From an uncultured Prevotella sp. (GTDB lineage Bacteria; Bacteroidota; Bacteroidia; Bacteroidales; Bacteroidaceae): a stretch of DNA of 9,128 nucleotides. A program made the position numbers and the translations under genes. Below the pieces are notes generated by a model. It made no database searches. It was not told where the DNA came from and saw nothing but the letters and a program-made list of their open reading frames with translations. Where the stretch lies: the NCBI GenBank assembly GCA_900762125.1, contig CAAFFL010000051.1, positions 1 to 9,128 of the forward strand, read 5' to 3'. Each line of letters begins with the position of its first letter. The stretch's first letter is position 1. This document shows, in pieces, positions 6,470 through 9,128 of the stretch.

Positions 6470-7867
6470 TTATCTTGCGATGAATTCCTCCACATCCTTG
6501 GGATGGTAAGGAATGCGGTCCTTGCCGAGGAAGCGGCAGCCGTCATCCGTGATGAGCAGGTCGTCCTCGATGCGGATACCGCCGAAGTCCTTGTAGGTCT
6601 CGAGTTTGTCGTAGTTGATGAACTCCTTGTGCAGGCCCTTGGCTTTCCAGTCGTCGATGAGTGCGGGAATGAAGTAGATGCCCGGCTCGTCCGTCACGAC
6701 GAAGCCCTTCTGCAGACGGCGTCCCATGCGCAGGCAGTTCGTTCCAAACTGCTCGAGGTTCGGCCGCACCTCCTCGTCGAAGCCGACGTTGATCTGGTCG
6801 AAGCCCTCCATGTCGTGCACGTCCATACCCATCATGTGGCCGAGGCCGTGGCAGAGGAACATCGCATGCGCTCCGGCACGGACAGCCTCCTCGGTGTCGC
6901 CCTTCATCAGTCCGAGCTCCTTGAGGCGGTCGGTCATCAGTCGGCAGACGCCAAAGTGCACGTCCCACCACTTCACACCCGGCTTAGCCACCTGCAGCGC
7001 ATAGTCGTGACAGTCCTCAACGATGGAGTAGATCTCCAGCTGCCGCTGATCGAAGTGCCCACTAATAGGAGTGGTACGCGTATTGTCCGAGCAATAGTTC
7101 ATCAGCGTCTCGGCGCCAGCGTCGCAGAGCATCAGCTTTCCAGCCTCGAGCTTGGCAGGAGAAGGTGTGCCATGCATGATCTCGCCATGCTGGGTGAGGA
7201 TCGTCGCAAAGCTCACCATGGCACCATGAGCATTAGCGATGCCGTCGAGTGTGCCGGCAATCTCCATCTCGGTGACGCCGGGACGACACATCTTCATGGC
7301 CGTGGTGTGCATCTTGTAGCCGATGACAGCAGCACGCTCCAGCTCCTCGATTTCCTCGTCGGTCTTCGCCGAGCGCATCTTCACGATGGCACGGATGAGG
7401 TCCATCGATGCACTCTCCTTCTGCTGGTTGGGATGGATGCCGAGGAGGTCGAAGATCTGGATCTTGATGTCAGCACGATAGGGCGGCAGGAAGTGTATGC
7501 GGCGCTTGAGACGCATGGCATCGTTGCAGATGGTCTTCAGCGATTTCATCGGTGCGGAGTTGCTCACACCGACCTGCTCAGCCATGTCATGCACACTGTC
7601 GACAGAGCCGTACCAGACGATGTCCTCCACATCAATGTCGTCGCCGACGAGGGTCTCGATGTCGTTGTCGATGTCGATGACGCCGACGAGTCCTTCGCGG
7701 TTCTGTCCAAAATAATAGAGGAACGATGAATCCTGACGGAAGGGATGGTAGCCGTTGCTAGGGTAGTTGGCCGGTGAAAGGTTGTTGCCAAACAGTATGA
7801 TGACGCCGTCCTTTACAAGCTTCTTGAGCTCCGCGCGGCGGCTGACGTAGGTTTCTTTGCTGAACAT
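6470..7867 (-). CDS. pepP: Xaa-Pro aminopeptidase (aminopeptidase P, M24B)
   Basis: This metallopeptidase removes an N-terminal residue that precedes proline, completing the breakdown of proline-containing peptides. With the start chosen here it has 465 aa and no signal peptide, so it is cytosolic. An AMP_N domain covers about 1-135. The pita-bread catalytic domain follows, with the dinuclear metal ligands D249 (CDAGAE), D261 (CSDNTRT), H344 (HGLGHMMGMDVHD), E394 (TDEPGIYF) and E434 (GGIRIEDD). H340 and H351 are also conserved. The open frame extends nine codons further to a TTG at 7894, but that TTG lies inside the −7 box at 7892-7899 and would not be transcribed. The ATG at 7867 gives MFSKETYVSRRAEL, the N-terminus I expect in Bacteroidetes members. 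It is the first gene of a likely operon with the C1B peptidase, pairing a cytosolic and an exported peptidase. Confidence 0.95.
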   Translation of the reverse strand: MFSKETYVSRRAELKKLVKDGVIILFGNNLSPANYPSNGYHPFRQDSSFLYYFGQNREGLVGVIDIDNDIETLVGDDIDVEDIVWYGSVDSVHDMAEQVGVSNSAPMKSLKTICNDAMRLKRRIHFLPPYRADIKIQIFDLLGIHPNQQKESASMDLIRAIVKMRSAKTDEEIEELERAAVIGYKMHTTAMKMCRPGVTEMEIAGTLDGIANAHGAMVSFATILTQHGEIMHGTPSPAKLEAGKLMLCDAGAETLMNYCSDNTRTTPISGHFDQRQLEIYSIVEDCHDYALQVAKPGVKWWDVHFGVCRLMTDRLKELGLMKGDTEEAVRAGAHAMFLCHGLGHMMGMDVHDMEGFDQINVGFDEEVRPNLEQFGTNCLRMGRRLQKGFVVTDEPGIYFIPALIDDWKAKGLHKEFINYDKLETYKDFGGIRIEDDLLITDDGCRFLGKDRIPYHPKDVEEFIAR

Positions 7868-7891
7868 ATCAATCAGATTACTTTTTCGTTG

Positions 7892-7899
7892 CAAAGTTA
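7892..7899 (-). promoter_or_regulatory. −7 promoter element of the pepP operon
   Basis: The minus strand reads TAACTTTG, an exact TAnnTTTG match. Transcription would start near 7885, about 18 nt before the chosen pepP ATG. It is the left half of a perfect 12-bp inverted repeat (7889-7900 with 7921-7932). No strong TTTG −33 box is evident upstream. Confidence 0.65.
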
Positions 7900-7921
7900 C
7901 GAAATATCCATTAAAAATGAG

Positions 7922-7929
7922 TAACTTTG
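7922..7929 (+). promoter_or_regulatory. −7 promoter element of the patatin-like gene
   Basis: TAACTTTG on the plus strand matches TAnnTTTG exactly and mirrors the pepP box across a 20-bp spacer. Transcription would start near 7936, about 15 nt before the ATG at 7951. AAAGG at 7941-7945 is a modest ribosome-binding candidate 5 bp from that ATG. No good −33 TTTG lies 19-21 bp upstream. Confidence 0.65.
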
Positions 7930-7950
7930 CAATTAAAATTAAAGGTTTTT

Positions 7951-8796
7951 ATGCAGATTGATAGAAATACAGGCCTTGTGCTGGAAGGAGGAGGCATGCG
8001 TGGCGTGTTTACGAGTGGTGTGCTGGACGCTTTCATGAAGCATGAGGTCTATTTCAGATACACCGTTGCCGTCTCCGCGGGAGCCTGCAATGGCATGAGC
8101 TACATCTCACGCCAGCCGCGGCGCGCACGCATCTCCAACATCGACATGCTGGCGAAATACGACTATATCGGTCTGCGCCACTTGGTCACGCAGGGATGCA
8201 TCTTCGACCAGAAGCTTCTCTACGACCGGTTCCCGAAGAAGCTGATACCATTCGACTTTGATGAGTATTTCCGCCATGCGGACGGCTTTGAGATCGTAGC
8301 CACCAATTGCCAGACAGGTCGTTCGGAATACCTCAAGGAACTCCATGACCCACAGCGTGCCTGCGACATTGTGCGGGCGTCTAGCTCACTGCCTTACGTC
8401 AGCAGGATTACGTGGGTGGACGGCAAGCCGTATCTGGACGGTGGCATCGTCGACAGCATCCCGGTGATGCGGGCTGTGGAGACGGGACATGAATATAATG
8501 TGGTTGTGTCGACACGTAACTTTGGCTTCCGCGAGACAGAGAAGGACCTGAAGATTCCGAGGTTCATCTATAAGAACTATCCGCGTTTGCGGGTGGTGCT
8601 CAGTCATCGCGTGGAAGCCTATAACAAACAGCTCCAGCTCATCGAGGACATGGAGGCCCGTGGCGAGATCATCTGCATCCGCCCAAAACGGCCGATGGAG
8701 GTCCACCGCATCGAGAAGGATACGGTGAAGCTCGAGCGGCTCTACGAGGAGGGCTTCCAGCTGGGCGAGGAGTTTGTCCGGAACTATTGTGAATGA
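7951..8796 (+). CDS. Patatin-like phospholipase family protein (YjjU type)
   Basis: This is a predicted serine hydrolase of the patatin fold, 281 aa, with no signal peptide or membrane segment. The oxyanion loop GGGMRG is at 13-18. The nucleophile is S42 in AVSAGACNG; the usual G-x-S-x-G elbow has alanine in the first position (A40). The catalytic-dyad aspartate is D163 in LDGGIVDS. The C-terminal part (about 195-281), with IPRFIYKNYPRL and a region ending in EEGFQLGEEF, matches the extension typical of the E. coli YjjU group. The family hydrolyses acyl esters of lipids; the substrate cannot be told from sequence. The open frame reaches back eight codons to a TTG at 7927, but that codon is the end of the −7 box, so the ATG at 7951 is preferred. 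It is transcribed divergently from pepP and no partner gene follows within the window. Confidence 0.9.
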   Translation: MQIDRNTGLVLEGGGMRGVFTSGVLDAFMKHEVYFRYTVAVSAGACNGMSYISRQPRRARISNIDMLAKYDYIGLRHLVTQGCIFDQKLLYDRFPKKLIPFDFDEYFRHADGFEIVATNCQTGRSEYLKELHDPQRACDIVRASSSLPYVSRITWVDGKPYLDGGIVDSIPVMRAVETGHEYNVVVSTRNFGFRETEKDLKIPRFIYKNYPRLRVVLSHRVEAYNKQLQLIEDMEARGEIICIRPKRPMEVHRIEKDTVKLERLYEEGFQLGEEFVRNYCE

Positions 8797-8813
8797 TAAG
8801 TCACAATGACTTA
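8797..8813. repeat. Perfect 7-bp palindrome directly after the patatin stop codon
   Basis: TAAGTCA, CAA, TGACTTA starts at the base after the TGA stop. No T-run follows, so it is a poor intrinsic terminator. It could be a processing or stability hairpin at the mRNA 3' end, or a regulator site. No other terminator is visible for this gene. Confidence 0.55.
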
Positions 8814-8836
8814 ATACAATGCCGCAATGATCATCT

Positions 8837-8922
8837 TGTGACAATTGTCCTACGATTGTGCGACAATTGTCCTACGATTGTGCGACAGTTGTCGTAAGAT
8901 CGTGCGACAATTGTCGTAGGAT
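8837..8922. repeat. Four tandem copies of a 22-bp palindrome-containing unit
   Basis: The copies occupy 8837-8856 (20 bp, lacking CG), 8857-8878, 8879-8900 and 8901-8922. Each centres on GACAATTGTC or a one-base variant (ACAATTGTC, GACAATTGTC, GACAGTTGTC, GACAATTGTC) followed by STA(C/A/G)GAT. In the last copy the palindrome grows to CGACAATTGTCG. The 22-bp period is not a multiple of three, and the copies abut with no unique spacers. The period places a dyad every two helical turns on the same DNA face. The purpose is unknown: operator array, protein-binding iterons or neutral slippage repeat. Confidence 0.85.
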
Positions 8923-8944
8923 GACCTAAACTGCGTGATGTGAC

Positions 8945-9062
8945 TTTAACCGGAATAGGTTTACACCCTAATGTTTGGTTTTACCGATTTGGTTCACACG
9001 TGCCCCGTTTTGTTCCCGATTTGGTTTACAACGCTGTGATTTTCTTCCCGGGAAGGTTCACA
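8945..9062 (+). repeat. Four evenly spaced copies of a CCG-W-rich-GGTTYACA motif
   Basis: GGTTYACA occurs at 8958-8965, 8991-8998, 9023-9030 and 9055-9062, spaced 33, 32 and 32 bp apart. The match extends leftwards: the two middle copies share CCGATTTGGTTYACA, and the outer ones read CCGGAATAGGTTTACA and CCGGGAAGGTTCACA, each preceded by a T-rich stretch. The remaining roughly 11 bp of each unit are poorly conserved. A period of about three helical turns, upstream of a possible −7 box at the window edge, suggests a phased binding array for a gene beyond the window. That role is inference. Confidence 0.75.
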
Positions 9063-9118
9063 GTAGTATAAATCTTGACAAACGGGCTTTGTGCTCGCCA
9101 TTTCTTCTTCAAAGTTAA

Positions 9119-9126
9119 TAATTTTG
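9119..9126 (+). promoter_or_regulatory. Possible −7 element for a gene beyond the window
   Basis: TAATTTTG fits TAnnTTTG. The nearest upstream TTTG (9088-9091) leaves 27 bases, longer than the usual 19-21, so this is only a weak candidate. The 332 bp from 8797 to the window end hold no convincing coding frame; they carry the three repeat structures listed and this box. Confidence 0.3.
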
Positions 9127-9128
9127 CT

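Noticed and set aside
6260..7729. Long plus-strand open frame of 489 codons opposite the two peptidase genes
   Set aside because: It lies antisense to pepP and the C1B peptidase, both of which have complete catalytic motifs. The translation is a low-complexity shadow rich in V, H, L and D, with no recognisable domain.
7868..7894. N-terminal extension of PepP from TTG at 7894
   Set aside because: The codon is part of the −7 box of the gene's own promoter, and the added residues do not resemble the family N-terminus.
7927..7950. N-terminal extension of the patatin-like protein from TTG at 7927
   Set aside because: The codon is the end of the TAACTTTG box. The ATG at 7951 has a better upstream context and leads directly into the conserved patatin start.
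8837..9062. CRISPR array
   Set aside because: The 22-bp repeats abut with no unique spacers. The 32-33 bp series has only a short, degenerate shared motif. No cas gene is present.

Overview
The window looks like a chromosomal segment from a Bacteroidales bacterium, most likely Prevotella or a close relative. Four upstream regions carry the Bacteroidetes −7 element TAnnTTTG (each time as TAACTTTG). Translation starts sit in A-rich leaders without strong Shine-Dalgarno sites. The proteins are of Bacteroidetes type: a class I IlvC of about 349 aa, a RecQ with an enlarged C-terminal half, and a secreted C1B peptidase. Coding DNA is moderately GC-rich and the short intergenic stretches are AT-rich.

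Layout. Positions 1-169 are the promoter and leader of ilvC (170-1219, +), which encodes the second common enzyme of branched-chain amino acid synthesis. ilvC ends at a strong bidirectional terminator shared with the convergent recJ-recQ operon. That operon reads right to left: recJ (3278-5002) then recQ (1359-3278), joined by a TAATG stop/start overlap. They encode a 5'-3' single-strand exonuclease and a 3'-5' helicase that act together in recombinational repair. Further right, also on the minus strand, is a probable two-gene peptidase operon: pepP (cytosolic Xaa-Pro aminopeptidase, 6470-7867) followed after 43 bp by a signal-peptide-bearing C1B cysteine peptidase (5212-6426). It ends in a terminator nested inside a 26-bp inverted repeat (5093-5204). 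Facing away from pepP is a patatin-like phospholipase gene (7951-8796, +). The two divergent promoters lie in a perfect 12-bp inverted repeat.

The last 332 bp (8797-9128) hold no gene but contain three repeat structures: a small perfect palindrome, four tandem copies of a 22-bp unit built on GACAATTGTC, and four copies of a motif ending in GGTTYACA spaced 32-33 bp apart. A possible −7 box sits at the window edge. These arrays are the least explained part of the window.

The genes belong to known families and I see no phage, transposase, CRISPR, toxin-antitoxin or defence locus. The best candidates for something undescribed are the two repeat arrays at the right end and the nested inverted repeat at 5093-5204. 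Two start codons are placed inside the longest open frames, because the longer versions start at a TTG that lies within a −7 promoter box.
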